From the NCBI GenBank assembly GCA_046199005.1, contig CP176050.1, positions 372,001 to 436,000 of the forward strand: a DNA stretch of 64,000 nucleotides. The letters are read 5' to 3'. This document shows positions 13,001-19,831 of the stretch, piece after piece. The position numbers and the translations under genes are program-made. The notes under the pieces are model-generated. The model worked only from the letters and a program-made list of their open reading frames with translations. It did no database searches and had not been told where the DNA came from. How positions within the stretch are numbered: position 1 is the first letter of the stretch; the number at the start of each line of letters is the position of its first letter. Source of the DNA: Ascidiimonas sp046199005. Its GTDB lineage: Bacteria; Bacteroidota; Bacteroidia; Flavobacteriales; Flavobacteriaceae.

Positions 13001-13944
13001 CATTTTCCCGTATCATTAGGTTTGGGAGCAAGTAGGTTATGATCTCCATAGTCTAAGACTAACTCAAAGAAGCATTCCTGATTGGAAGGAGTTGGAGGAT
13101 CGTAAGGCTTGGAGACATCTGCATAGTAAGCTACCCTATTCCCGTATTTCACGCTTTTCAAATAACTATTAGTAAAGCGAGCGATACCTTTTATTCGGTT
13201 TTTTTCATGAAGATTTTCCGGAACATTTATCAGATCTTCTTTTTTGTATTTGTATAGAATCCAGTTTCCTTTATCATCATAGGTAAATTCTGGTAGCCAT
13301 TTAAATATCTGAGAGCCATTTTCTGGATTGGCGATCCTTGAACTTTGGTCTCTACCATAAATTGTCGTAACATTATTGGGTGTAGTTACTTTCCAATATA
13401 CGCCAAGGATTTTATGATGAATTTTTTCAATGCGATCAAATGCTCCTTCTATTCTTGGACGATATCTTTTTATTGTATAATCTCCAACCTTTTGTTCTAC
13501 AGAAAGGTATTTACCAGCACTGTTTTTCTTTAGATAAGGAACGAGGTCCTCGGCTCCATTGATTATAAAGGTATCTTCAGAATCCTGCAGATATCGTGGC
13601 AACTTCCTGTCTGTTTTTCGCTGAATGAAGGTATAATTTAGAGACCAACCCAATCCAAAAATACTATTACCATTTCCTGAATTGTACGAGAGCGAAAATG
13701 AAGGCGATAAACCATTTCTTCCAGGTGTCAATGGTAAGGAAATCTGAATGCTACTAGTACCATTTGATGGATTTACTTTGAACTTTTCATCAATTCCTTT
13801 AAGTGCACCGCCCCCTTTTGGAAGTGAGATTGATGGCACCTCTAGGGTATTAGATGCAGATCTTTGTTCTTGAGTGAGAGACGCAATATTTTGATCATAA
13901 GGATCAGTTTTGACGTTTTGATTATTTTCATTAATAGTTTTCAT
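5947..13944 (-). CDS. TcB-TcC fusion toxin (SpvB/TcdB/RHS) with variable C-terminal effector
   Basis: This single polypeptide of about 2665 residues joins TcB and TcC, which are usually separate genes. Residues below count from the ATG at 13944. A TTG start at 13971 would add nine residues, but the ATG fits the SpvB N-terminus better. An SpvB domain (about 40-340) opens with LPKGGGALKGIDEKF. FG-GAP/TcdB-middle repeats follow (about 500-720), including NGDGKPELVITEENALVWY and DMVGDGLTDIVRIRNNEVCYW. A TcdB-middle C-terminal part has MRACKGMMLRQEVFALD (about 935). The TcB/TcC junction lies near FPDGSLSRIIFDSW. YD/RHS repeats run to about residue 2240 and end in the conserved core RYTGMERDEESGLNYHGARY and WLGRWMSVDPIGIGDGLNVY. 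RHS cocoons hold the unfolded C-terminal toxin, which is cleaved and passed into TcA. Here the tip is residues 2297-2665 and matches no family I recognise. Confidence 0.94.
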   Translation of the reverse strand: MKTINENNQNVKTDPYDQNIASLTQEQRSASNTLEVPSISLPKGGGALKGIDEKFKVNPSNGTSSIQISLPLTPGRNGLSPSFSLSYNSGNGNSIFGLGWSLNYTFIQRKTDRKLPRYLQDSEDTFIINGAEDLVPYLKKNSAGKYLSVEQKVGDYTIKRYRPRIEGAFDRIEKIHHKILGVYWKVTTPNNVTTIYGRDQSSRIANPENGSQIFKWLPEFTYDDKGNWILYKYKKEDLINVPENLHEKNRIKGIARFTNSYLKSVKYGNRVAYYADVSKPYDPPTPSNQECFFELVLDYGDHNLLAPKPNDTGKWFYRSDAFSSYRSGFEIRTNRLCKRILMFHHFKDEKQFVGTPEEETFGENYLVRSVDLVYAPSSINNSSETDVNYLSSASQSGYIRKPDGTYSKKTLPSMEFTYQDHSWNQTIKTVSKENIVNAPTGLTNNYQLIDLYGEGVSGILAEEANGWFYKSNLGDSNETGEVGFSIAKKISSRPSFSGITTGLLTIQDLEANGEKQIVIKAQGLYGYFELLNEDNWKSFEPFEQKANIDLQDPNTRLIDLNGDGKPELVITEENALVWYPSNGKKGYVAAEFTKKLFDEDRGPAVVFADAGQTIFLADMVGDGLTDIVRIRNNEVCYWANMGYGKFSSKITMSNPPDFDSPDAFNPSYLQIADISGTGTADIIYLGKNRFTAYLNLSGNAWSNAHQITSFFPVHQNSKISIVDLFGNGTSCIVWSSDLPDDAQKPMRYIDLMKGKKPHILTHYKNNLGKETTINYKSSTHFYLKDKREGTPWVTKLPFPVQVVSKTITKEKIADVRFTTSYSYHHGYFDYTEREFRGFGRVDQIDTEEYPEWSRNNATNSFEKKETLFQKPVLTRTWFHTGAFLENDLMITYFKREYWFEEYNRKFPESPLAVTEPVLPDAQIEDEIKTLSEAEFQEAMRACKGMMLRQEVFALDAPENATKTQLQLQSKPFTVATHNCNIQLVQPRQSNEFGVFLVTESQAINLTYERDESDYRLTHTIHTEIDDLGNTLESAFIVYGRDPIKANNDFFSMASNVSDFTEEVISGDPAEQVVLQNAFSSNITAAKNEQTKTHIIFSKNSFTKYRSGTTVQDDIDLPHAYRLRQPYETKTYELTGLSPSGAQFQFSEVKNVLSSATVIEYQNSPSSGIQKRLIEHSRSLYRKDDLSKHDPGFFDTLGLLYESYQLAFTPTLITHLYSKQDGTELQVSGNPLSSIIESEGKFTKIDGNLWIRSGIVHLKANSAENLANVKSRFYTPLTYEDSFGSLTKVIYDTETFNGTSRYNDGYYLFVKEIEDAVGNKLSIDTYNYRTLSPNRVIDINANANSVLLDELGLVKALAGEGNGYKQNNSVLKIDKADDLEGLKEYQNSAENALIKQFLGAATKSSTDTTLLKSTGKDLLKHASARFVYDFESYSTSAFPAVAASITREEHYHINNNSSIQFGFEYSGGMGNVLMTKVQVEPGDAYYIKDGVKLKKNTGTDLRWIGNGRTVLNNKGNPVKQYEPYFSTNFLYENNAELVEIGVTPVLHYDSLGRQVYTQFPDGSLSRIIFDSWKKSVFDQNDTALDKNCEWYKRRTDNSRSDFINDLKEQQAAQKTAVHAATPTSLYYDSLGRPVLSITHNGRDTNAKDRLYTTFIDLDIEGNAKAVVDSRGNQVVTYKYNMLGHRLYQKSMDAGERWTLNNSMGNPVILWDSKDQVFKTKYDALQRPVESLLGHVVIGKLIYGENVADDQKNNLRGKVFEQYDSSGKTQNTAFDFKGNLLTTTRQLAAAFDQAVIDWSPGSSTNVLENQVFTKQTSFDALNRMQRMLNWHRSTANVTVYIPSYNERGSLVSETHVTGADKTNLTGTGRSVLAVSHIEFNEKGQRTRIRYGNGTTTKYHYDPLTFRLVQMKTTKDGVAFNLPAAPSNLNDSNVLQNLYYTYDASGNILEIEDDAFETVFFMNQQVDAKNEYTYDALYRLIAASGRENKSFNNAPASTEPSATAVNFPITSNTTTDKTLRNYTQKYNYDPVGNMLRIRHISPIATDRWTRNYEYASDSNHLLRSYTGSNPTPSSTVNYNYDAHGNMLNYNDTPQAYLANWDYLDRVHKLNLGGGGEAHYQYDGQRQRTRKYIAKSGITEERIYLGGTELYRRRNASNAVVEEIETHHLYVEDQRILIVENILETDNNQLNKGILDRYQYSNHLGSVGLETDGSGVIISYEEYHPYGSVAYKASNASVKATKKRYRYTGMERDEESGLNYHGARYYLPWLGRWMSVDPIGIGDGLNVYKYCNSSPIRFSDKNGEDAFDEAAPILESIRSTTSGHGFYRGTFEAVLGEAQGLNIVRQPSAGGGRAGASAIYNHASQLRSSVQASRNRLTEIGEFLQRVSRTDPDAHRHLSRVFDPLQQQLRSHVQMGEQTLDLARQLRTLHPNRLSAFTHVSRGRTVNSLISRQLAETGIPHSLVPPGLIDNGEGRRLMSAINSAPLDGGGSSRAARTAIGGLDEVADAARTAARSGTRASRDVAESFSRRLSRRVGHILPGALSAFSAAMLVSDVAEAQTNEERGRVMARASGGEAGGEGGFWLGCAGAAAIFSETGPGAGIACVIGGVIGGFTLGWAGEEAGEAAFDAGWDAANNPSSSSSNRRYQTHIDGTVEDSQTGRTWILHAQP

Positions 13945-14009
13945 AGAAAGACGGAAAGCATACTTATTCAATTGAATCTACCGAAGTTAAACATCTATAA
14001 ATCAGAATT

Positions 14010-14029
14010 AAAGAGGTGTTCTCCTCTTT
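14010..14029. other. hairpin in leader region of TcB-TcC gene
   Basis: A perfect 7-base inverted repeat AAAGAGG/CCTCTTT encloses a 6-base loop. It lies between the GGGG/CCCC dyad and the TcB-TcC start. On the plus strand it is followed by further T residues, but no plus-strand gene precedes it. It is therefore more likely a leader structure or operator of the minus-strand gene than a terminator. Function is not established. Confidence 0.35.
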
Positions 14030-14056
14030 TTCGCAAGGGATTTTTCCTGATAATCT

Positions 14057-14073
14057 AGGGGTGGATTTCCCCT
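14057..14073. promoter_or_regulatory. GGGG/CCCC dyad upstream of TcB-TcC gene
   Basis: AGGGG and CCCCT form a 5-base dyad around a 7-base spacer, 113 bases upstream of the TcB-TcC ATG. Read on the gene's strand it contains GGGGAAATCCACCCCTA. This resembles the dyad upstream of the synthetase operon at 19731-19750. It is a candidate regulator-binding site. No promoter hexamers were assigned with confidence. Confidence 0.35.
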
Positions 14074-15025
14074 TTAATCAAAATTCTTTTTTTTCACTGC
14101 ACAAAGAATACCGGATCAGGATCTAAAAGGGAAGAGAAATAATGAAACTTTAAAACCATATTATTTAAATTTCTTCGGGAAATTACTTTAGGGTTAACTA
14201 AGAAACATATGGTGCTTTTTTCTTCAGTTTGTTTTGTGATCAAGAAAACTGAAAAAATGCGTGGATTTTCGGCAAGTTAAGATGCTTCTATTGGTATCTA
14301 TAAGAAAATCACTGCGTCAAAATGTCTATAGAAATACCAGATGGTTTACTGGGCGAGCAAAATTTTTATTCATTATCTTTTCTGAAAAACTTTTTAATAT
14401 TTCAATACTAAATGCAAAAGATTTATTGAAAACTTTACCTACATCCTTATTCATTATAGCGCCAGTATTTTACCAGGGATAAGCCAGCTAAAATTTATTA
14501 CACTAACAAAAAGCTATCTCTTATTTCTACAAAGTTTGTTCTTAATTCTTTAAGTTTACTTTTTACCAGATACTCAATTCGGGAATTTGGTAAAGAATGG
14601 TTCATCGATGGTCATTCGTTAAGAGTACCTGTCGCTGTCACCATTTTCCTCTTGCTTTTCATCCGAATGCTTAATAAAAAGACTTCTCAGGATAAAATGT
14701 CAATGGTAGCAATTTGATCACTTCAAGTCGGGATATGTTAGCAGGATAGGACTCTATTTACCTACTTATATCTGAAGATGAGAATTCGGATCTGGGTACG
14801 AAGGAAGCCAAGAATCGGGAATGACATGCAAATTTTTCAAGTTCAAAACAGATGCTTATTTACTTGTACGTATAACATGAAAGCAATTTGTACATATTAT
14901 ATTTAAATGGAATTCGTTCTCAGAAAAAAGACAATCTATTGAATACTTTTTTCGAATACAGTTTTTGTTGTTTCTACTTTACATTTTTTGAAGTGCTATT
15001 ATTGATAATAGAATAAATCATTCTG
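14074..15025. other. intergenic region without recognisable gene
   Basis: About 950 AT-rich bases separate the Tc locus from the tailoring genes. Two short plus-strand reading frames occur: 14261-14482 (73 codons), and a frame without an ATG start at about 14460-14717 that encodes FGKEWFIDGHSLRVPVAVTI. Neither resembles a protein I know. They could be remnants of a decayed gene. A palindrome CTATTATTGATAATAG at 14996-15011 lies just past the end of the SbnA-like gene but lacks a T-tract in that gene's direction. No transposase, tRNA or attachment site was seen. Confidence 0.5.
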
Positions 15026-15982
15026 TTACAATAACGGAAACTCTTCTTCTTTTTCTACCACTTTTTTGTAGACACTATCCACATAGGCGTGACCCCGGTC
15101 TGGAAGTATTAACAATGCTTTTAAGCTCGGGTCTAAATTCTTCGACAATATGTTTTTAGCTGCTGCATACACTGCTCCAGAAGAACCACCTGCAAATATC
15201 ATCTGTTCACTGAAAAGTTCTGCACATCCCTGTATAATCTCGTCTTGCGGCAGTATAATCGCATCGTCAAGATATTCGTTTTTGATAAAATTACTCTTTC
15301 GGCTGGCCCCCAAACCTGAAATATTTCGCTCCTTTTTTTTATCGCTAAAAACAATAGATCCTTCTATGTCCACTGCAATTACTTTGAGATGAGGATACTT
15401 CTCTTTCAATTTCATAGATAAACCGGTTACCGTACCGCCTGTACTTACAGCAACGAAAAGATAGTCCAAAGTGTTGAAATCTTTTATTATTTCGTTCGCA
15501 AGGGTATTGTAATAGCAGAGGTAATTGTTTGTGTTTCGGTATTGATCTATATTGAAATAATCGTCGTTATCTCTTAAGAGTCTTTCGATTGTTTTAATTC
15601 TGGTTAAAAGATAAGAACCATGTTTATCTCTTTCCTGGACTTTTATTGTTTTATGAGCCAAATACGATAAATGATTTTCTTTTTCTTTTGTAATATTAGG
15701 ATCTATTACCGCAATGAACTTCAAATTTAGACATCGGCATATTCCTGCGAGCCCGATAGCAAAATTACCCGAAGAAGATTCAATAATTGTGGTATTTTCA
15801 TTTATATATCCATCAAGAATAGCTTGTTTTATGGTGTAGAAGGCAAGCCGATCTTTAATACTTCCCATAAAAGTACTATACTCAATTTTTGCATATAGAT
15901 TACAGGATTCAAAGTCTAGTTGATATACTTTCGTATTTCCAATGAACTTTTCAATTTTATTTAATTTATTAACTAGTATCAT
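15026..15982 (-). CDS. sbnA: SbnA-like PLP synthase (2,3-diaminopropionate precursor)
   Basis: This 318-residue fold-type II PLP enzyme belongs to the cysteine synthase superfamily. SbnA joins O-phosphoserine and glutamate to N-(1-amino-1-carboxyl-2-ethyl)-glutamate, which SbnB then oxidises to L-2,3-diaminopropionate (Dap). Visible features are the Schiff-base lysine in GSIKDR (Lys43), the substrate loop ESSSGN (68-73), the phosphate-binding loop STGGT (180-184), and ISGLGAS. SbnA-type QYRNTNNYLCYY (147-158) differs from ordinary CysK. It is the last gene of the leftward tailoring set, 127 bases after the hydroxylase gene, so it may have its own promoter. No SbnB-like dehydrogenase is in the window. 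Dap supply would need a partner elsewhere, or this enzyme may serve another beta-substitution reaction. Plain cysteine synthase is the main alternative. Confidence 0.75.
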   Translation of the reverse strand: MILVNKLNKIEKFIGNTKVYQLDFESCNLYAKIEYSTFMGSIKDRLAFYTIKQAILDGYINENTTIIESSSGNFAIGLAGICRCLNLKFIAVIDPNITKEKENHLSYLAHKTIKVQERDKHGSYLLTRIKTIERLLRDNDDYFNIDQYRNTNNYLCYYNTLANEIIKDFNTLDYLFVAVSTGGTVTGLSMKLKEKYPHLKVIAVDIEGSIVFSDKKKERNISGLGASRKSNFIKNEYLDDAIILPQDEIIQGCAELFSEQMIFAGGSSGAVYAAAKNILSKNLDPSLKALLILPDRGHAYVDSVYKKVVEKEEEFPLL

Positions 15983-16109
15983 TTACTTTGAATTGTTAAA
16001 AAGGTAATCTTATGTATAAAGTTTAATACCTTATTTTCTAATATTTTGTATTTCAAAAAGTCTTCAAAATTTTCAGATTTATCAGAAGTGAGGTATTAAG
16101 AAATGAATC

Positions 16110-17138
16110 TTACTCCGTTATCAAAACTCTTGACATTGCATTTTTCCTGATCGCTCTGGACTTACGTAAATCCCGGGTGGTAAGAACTCTTTTCAACCAA
16201 CGGTCATTACCATCATATTTCGGTTTAAAAGGTTTTCTACCATGAACAGCTCTGTAATTGTCTATAAAGCAAAAATCGCCAGGTTCTAGTACTACCGGAT
16301 CTAATCTATTATTGATCTGGTCATATATAAAATCGAGTGCTTTCATTGCTTCTTCATCGCCTTCAGCGGCATGCATAAAAGCAGGATCAATACAAATGTA
16401 GGGATCCTCATAGGCGCCAAATAATACGGGTTTTAGCTCTGGATGACTAAACTTATCTGAGTTGAAATTGTTATCCGTAGCGATCACGAAGCGTGGCTGA
16501 AATAATACTTTTTTTATCTCTTCGGGAAGGTCTACTTTGTTTACACTGCAAAAAGTGGTAGCGATTTTATCATCGTTTCGAAGACACAATAAACTTAGAT
16601 TATCAGGCCGGCAATGGTGAAATGCTTCCTCAATGTGCCACTCTAGCAAAGTTTCACTAGCGGTACTTAATTGTTCTTTTTCATGGCCTTTCATCGGAAG
16701 AATATCATTAATGATAGCGCCATCTCTTTGAGTACTCCAGCTGAATAGATTACCAAGTACCGCATTAAATAAAATTAAAAGAATTTCTTCCCGGAGTACA
16801 TCATTTTTCCCATTTGAAGGAACATTTGGGGTACTACCGATCTTTTCATGGTCTATTTCATACCCACGAATCACGCAAACCCCATAATTATCTTCCTTAT
16901 ATTTAAAGTCGTGTAGGTATTTCAATATCCGTTGCGGAAGTCTAAGCGCAAATAAAGAAGCGTAGTAAATAAAATCAGGATTTTCGGCAAATTCAAATTC
17001 CTCAATCAGTTGGTTGGTCAGTTCATTTAATTGATCTTTTTCCTCGAAGGTAATATCCAGAATATTTATAAGTTTAGAACTGCTAATTTTCTCCGTGGTA
17101 TGAGTGGTACTGATATAATCTTTGTGTAGTGTTTTCAT
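16110..17138 (-). CDS. VioC/AsnO-type Fe(II)/2-oxoglutarate amino acid beta-hydroxylase
   Basis: This 342-residue enzyme belongs to the clavaminate synthase-like (TauD superfamily) hydroxylases that act on free arginine, asparagine or related amino acids before loading onto an NRPS. The facial triad is visible: His168 and Glu170 in LEWHIEEAFH (the H-x-E variant typical of VioC and AsnO) and His299 in FIDNYRAVHGRKPF. Arg313 in NDRWLKR is the likely 2-oxoglutarate anchor, and LRKSR follows as in VioC. It begins one base after the thioesterase stop, so the two are almost certainly co-translated. The substrate cannot be read from the sequence. The Asn-like pocket of module 2 makes Asn one candidate, and Arg another. 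Confidence 0.85.
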   Translation of the reverse strand: MKTLHKDYISTTHTTEKISSSKLINILDITFEEKDQLNELTNQLIEEFEFAENPDFIYYASLFALRLPQRILKYLHDFKYKEDNYGVCVIRGYEIDHEKIGSTPNVPSNGKNDVLREEILLILFNAVLGNLFSWSTQRDGAIINDILPMKGHEKEQLSTASETLLEWHIEEAFHHCRPDNLSLLCLRNDDKIATTFCSVNKVDLPEEIKKVLFQPRFVIATDNNFNSDKFSHPELKPVLFGAYEDPYICIDPAFMHAAEGDEEAMKALDFIYDQINNRLDPVVLEPGDFCFIDNYRAVHGRKPFKPKYDGNDRWLKRVLTTRDLRKSRAIRKNAMSRVLITE

Positions 17139-17139
17139 T

Positions 17140-17883
17140 TCAAAAGTTTTTATGGATCAGTTTTGCTTCCTGATGTTTCGATTTTTCTGAAATCTTTTCA
17201 TTAAATATGCGGGTGATTTTTTGTATTTCATCAAAAATGAAAAAATGACCTCCCTTGAATTCAAATATTGTAATGGGTAAAGTGGTTTCTTTCTGCCAGG
17301 AAATAGCTTGATTTGCAGGAGCGATTTGGTCATCAGACCCCATGAAGACTGTAATTGGGATCGACTTCATACTGTAATCCGCATCGTGATGATAAAGCTC
17401 AGTTACCTTAGCATCGTTTCTAAGAATAGGCTCTAAATAATTCTTAAGGTCTTGATCTTTTAATATTTCTTTAGCTATACCGCCTTGATTGGCCAATTCA
17501 GCCCAGAAGTCATTTGAGTTGAGATGGTAGATTTCAGATTTATCTTTAACGGTGGGTCCGCATGCTCCCGAGGCAAAAAAATGTAAAGGATACCTTTGAG
17601 TGTTTTCAATAATTTTATGAACAAGTAAAATGCCAACTAAAGCTCCCATGCTGTGTCCATAGATTGCAAAAGGAGATGAGATTCGGTTCTTGATCTGTTC
17701 AAAAATGTCATCCACTAATGCATGAATTTCTCCGATAAGTGATTCACCTGCACGAGTTCCGCGTCCAGGGTATTCCAGAGGAATTATTTTAATATTAGAG
17801 GCAATAAATTTTTCAAAACCTTGATAGGAATGACTATGACCTCCTGCATGTGGTAGAACAAATAGATTAACTTTTTTCAACAT
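17140..17883 (-). CDS. type II thioesterase
   Basis: This 247-residue alpha/beta hydrolase belongs to the stand-alone thioesterase family (GrsT/SrfD-like). Such enzymes remove wrong or stalled acyl groups from carrier proteins of NRPS and PKS lines. It shows the N-terminal LFVLPHAGG motif (oxyanion region), YPGRGTR, the nucleophile elbow GHSMG (Ser78), the acid in GSDDQIAP (Asp184 or Asp185) and the catalytic His213 in KGGHFFIF. It lies 21 bases after the CmlA-type gene and one base before the 2-oxoglutarate hydroxylase gene, within the leftward operon. It probably edits the ten-module line encoded divergently. Confidence 0.93.
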   Translation of the reverse strand: MLKKVNLFVLPHAGGHSHSYQGFEKFIASNIKIIPLEYPGRGTRAGESLIGEIHALVDDIFEQIKNRISSPFAIYGHSMGALVGILLVHKIIENTQRYPLHFFASGACGPTVKDKSEIYHLNSNDFWAELANQGGIAKEILKDQDLKNYLEPILRNDAKVTELYHHDADYSMKSIPITVFMGSDDQIAPANQAISWQKETTLPITIFEFKGGHFFIFDEIQKITRIFNEKISEKSKHQEAKLIHKNF

Positions 17884-17904
17884 TCCAAAGTCGATGTTTG
17901 TTAT

Positions 17905-19512
17905 TTAAACCATTGAGGCCGACCTCTCTTTTTCGTAAAACAGTTCTTTCTCTCCATAGAGTCGTTCTGCGACCAAACCGTTGTTCTGACAGTAATCTAC
18001 CAACATATTAGACTGCACTATAGGGTGATCTTCATCAGTATATCGTTTGCTACTAATAAACTCGATCCACGGTTCCATTCCCATGGCGTATACATATACT
18101 TCCTTAGGATTAAAAACATCAACCAGATTTTTACCTCTTGCAAAGTTAGAGCCGGACAAGGTTCTGGATCTGTCTGCTTCTCTTGAAATCTCTTTACGCG
18201 ATAAAGGGCCATATAACCAACTTAAGGGGGCACCTTCACATTCCATTCCAAGAAGAATGACGTCTACATCACCTATCATTTTGTGAACATGTTGATAAAG
18301 TTTAGCGTCAACATTACAGGAATCTGCCAAAAACAGCATAGAGAACTGACCAAAATTAACGTGATGACAAAGTTTTGATTGAATGTTGAGGTCTGCATGT
18401 TCTCCTATAAAAGGAAGTCCTGTGATCGTACAGTCTTCAAATTTTAATTGCTCCAGATCTCCTACTTCTAAGACATTTTTGAAACCAATTGCATTCAGCA
18501 TCAATTTTACATTAGGATCCTGTAACGCACCTGATGTTGTCTTAGGTACTACAAAATTCTTAACCCTATGTCGAAGGGGAATTAGTGTTTCAAAAAGAAT
18601 GTGATCCTGATGATTATGTGTGAGCAAAACATAATCAATTTCTTCAGGAAGATCCATATCGGAAAATCGCTCTACCTCTTGAGGATAGCCATAATAGCTA
18701 ACCACGGGATCTACCAGTATACTAACATCTTTAGTTTCCACAAGAACACATGCATGTCCGAAATAACGCATACGAACTTTATCTCCGGTGTACGGTTCAT
18801 AAGGTTTAGGCGCTTCATCAGTAAAAAAGGTTTCAAACAAATTTTCTTTATCCTCAGAAATCTTCAAAAGTTTCTTAATCTGATCTACATTACCCGGTTT
18901 CCTTTTCATTTGGCTTAAAAGGTCTATAGCCTCATGATCAAATGGTATTTCAATGTGAACCACATCTTCGCTTTCTAGCCTGGGAGTACTCAATACAAAT
19001 GGTCTTTCGTCGTTATCGGTAAGCCACAAAGCAAAGCTTTGTGATTCTGGTTTATAGAACTTACTGTTATAGAGCAGGGGTTCGTAAAAACGAATAGAAG
19101 GATTGTGATCTAAGTCATATACCAGTTCAATATAACCGCTTAGAGGTTCTGGGATTTTTTCATAGAGCTCCTCAAGAGAATAACCTTCCTCATGCTCATC
19201 AAGCATTTTCTGAACCGCTCGTATGGCCTCTGCCAATTCGAGTAATTCTTCTTGTTTTCTAAGCGTAGTTTCTTTTAAGCTTTTAACTTCCTGAACGCGA
19301 GGTTTATCAAAATCCATAAACGGACCTCCTAACATACTCGGATTTTTAACAGCCGCCGCATGAATTTGTGGAGCACTTATGTACGAATTCATGATTTTAA
19401 GATGACGCTCCTTAACATTAAAAGCAGCCGTTGCAGGAGATATTAAATGTGACCAGGCAAACCATTTATCAAATAAAGGTTCTATAACTACATTAGGCTT
19501 CAAATACTTCAT
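17905..19512 (-). CDS. CmlA-type diiron beta-hydroxylase with metallo-beta-lactamase fold
   Basis: At 535 residues the protein matches CmlA, the diiron oxygenase that beta-hydroxylates an amino acid while it is tethered to an NRPS carrier protein. The N-terminus has family hallmarks: KPNVVIEPLFDKWFAWSHL, HLKIMNSYISAPQIHAAAVK and LGGPFMDF. The C-terminal half is a metallo-beta-lactamase fold with metal ligands in THNHQDH (His299, His301, Asp303, His304), Glu371 in PFIGEHADL and Asp397 in LFLADSCN. The extra Glu corresponds to the carboxylate that distinguishes the diiron enzymes from zinc hydrolases. It is the first gene of the leftward operon, facing the synthetase genes across the shared promoter region. 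Which of the ten residues it hydroxylates is unknown. A hydrolytic or resistance function is unlikely. Confidence 0.9.
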   Translation of the reverse strand: MKYLKPNVVIEPLFDKWFAWSHLISPATAAFNVKERHLKIMNSYISAPQIHAAAVKNPSMLGGPFMDFDKPRVQEVKSLKETTLRKQEELLELAEAIRAVQKMLDEHEEGYSLEELYEKIPEPLSGYIELVYDLDHNPSIRFYEPLLYNSKFYKPESQSFALWLTDNDERPFVLSTPRLESEDVVHIEIPFDHEAIDLLSQMKRKPGNVDQIKKLLKISEDKENLFETFFTDEAPKPYEPYTGDKVRMRYFGHACVLVETKDVSILVDPVVSYYGYPQEVERFSDMDLPEEIDYVLLTHNHQDHILFETLIPLRHRVKNFVVPKTTSGALQDPNVKLMLNAIGFKNVLEVGDLEQLKFEDCTITGLPFIGEHADLNIQSKLCHHVNFGQFSMLFLADSCNVDAKLYQHVHKMIGDVDVILLGMECEGAPLSWLYGPLSRKEISREADRSRTLSGSNFARGKNLVDVFNPKEVYVYAMGMEPWIEFISSKRYTDEDHPIVQSNMLVDYCQNNGLVAERLYGEKELFYEKERSASMV

Positions 19513-19831
19513 TATAAATTACTTATTAATCAGATTGTACCATCCCGTAAAATTAAGAATCAACCTACATTTTATCATAAGTGATTACCCTCTATTTTTT
19601 AAAATGTAATCATGTTTTTTCTTACAAATTTAATTCCGGAAATCGCTTGCGCTCTTATATTGTTTTAACGTCTTTTTCAATTTATAGTTGTCTCATTTTC
19701 AGCAAGAGAAGATCTGTTTGTGATTTCCATTTAGAGGGTAAACCCCCTAAGTTAAAAATATCGGTTGTTCATATTTTTATCCAATTATTTAAACTATTTC
19801 TTACAAACTAAGAATTTTATTAGCGCTATTA
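19513..19831. promoter_or_regulatory. divergent promoter region between tailoring and synthetase operons
   Basis: These 319 AT-rich bases must hold the promoters of both the leftward tailoring genes and the rightward synthetase genes. A Bacteroidota-like -7 element TAAATTTG is present on the minus strand (19625-19632), but no matching -33 element was found at the right spacing. No clear pair was found for the plus strand. The main structured element is the dyad at 19731-19750, listed separately. The short plus-strand reading frame here resembles no known protein. Confidence 0.6.
19731..19750. promoter_or_regulatory. near-perfect dyad TTAGAGGG/CCCCCTAA, candidate operator
   Basis: Two 8-base arms with one mismatch surround the 4-base spacer TAAA, ending 81 bases before the ATG of the first synthetase gene. 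The core is similar to the dyad upstream of the TcB-TcC gene. Being almost symmetric it could serve both divergent operons. The NarL/LuxR-type regulator encoded at 61930-62595 is one candidate binder, by proximity only. Confidence 0.4.

Noticed and set aside
14261..14482. 73-codon plus-strand reading frame
   Set aside because: It is short, AT-rich and low in complexity, with no recognisable family, partner gene or promoter.
14996..15011. Palindrome CTATTATTGATAATAG as terminator of the SbnA-like gene
   Set aside because: The stem is short and AT-only apart from its ends, and no T-tract follows in the direction of that gene.
17905..19512. Reading the metallo-beta-lactamase fold protein as a resistance lactamase or hydrolase
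   Set aside because: The CmlA-type N-terminal half, the length of 535 residues and the extra Glu ligand fit the NRPS-associated diiron hydroxylases instead.
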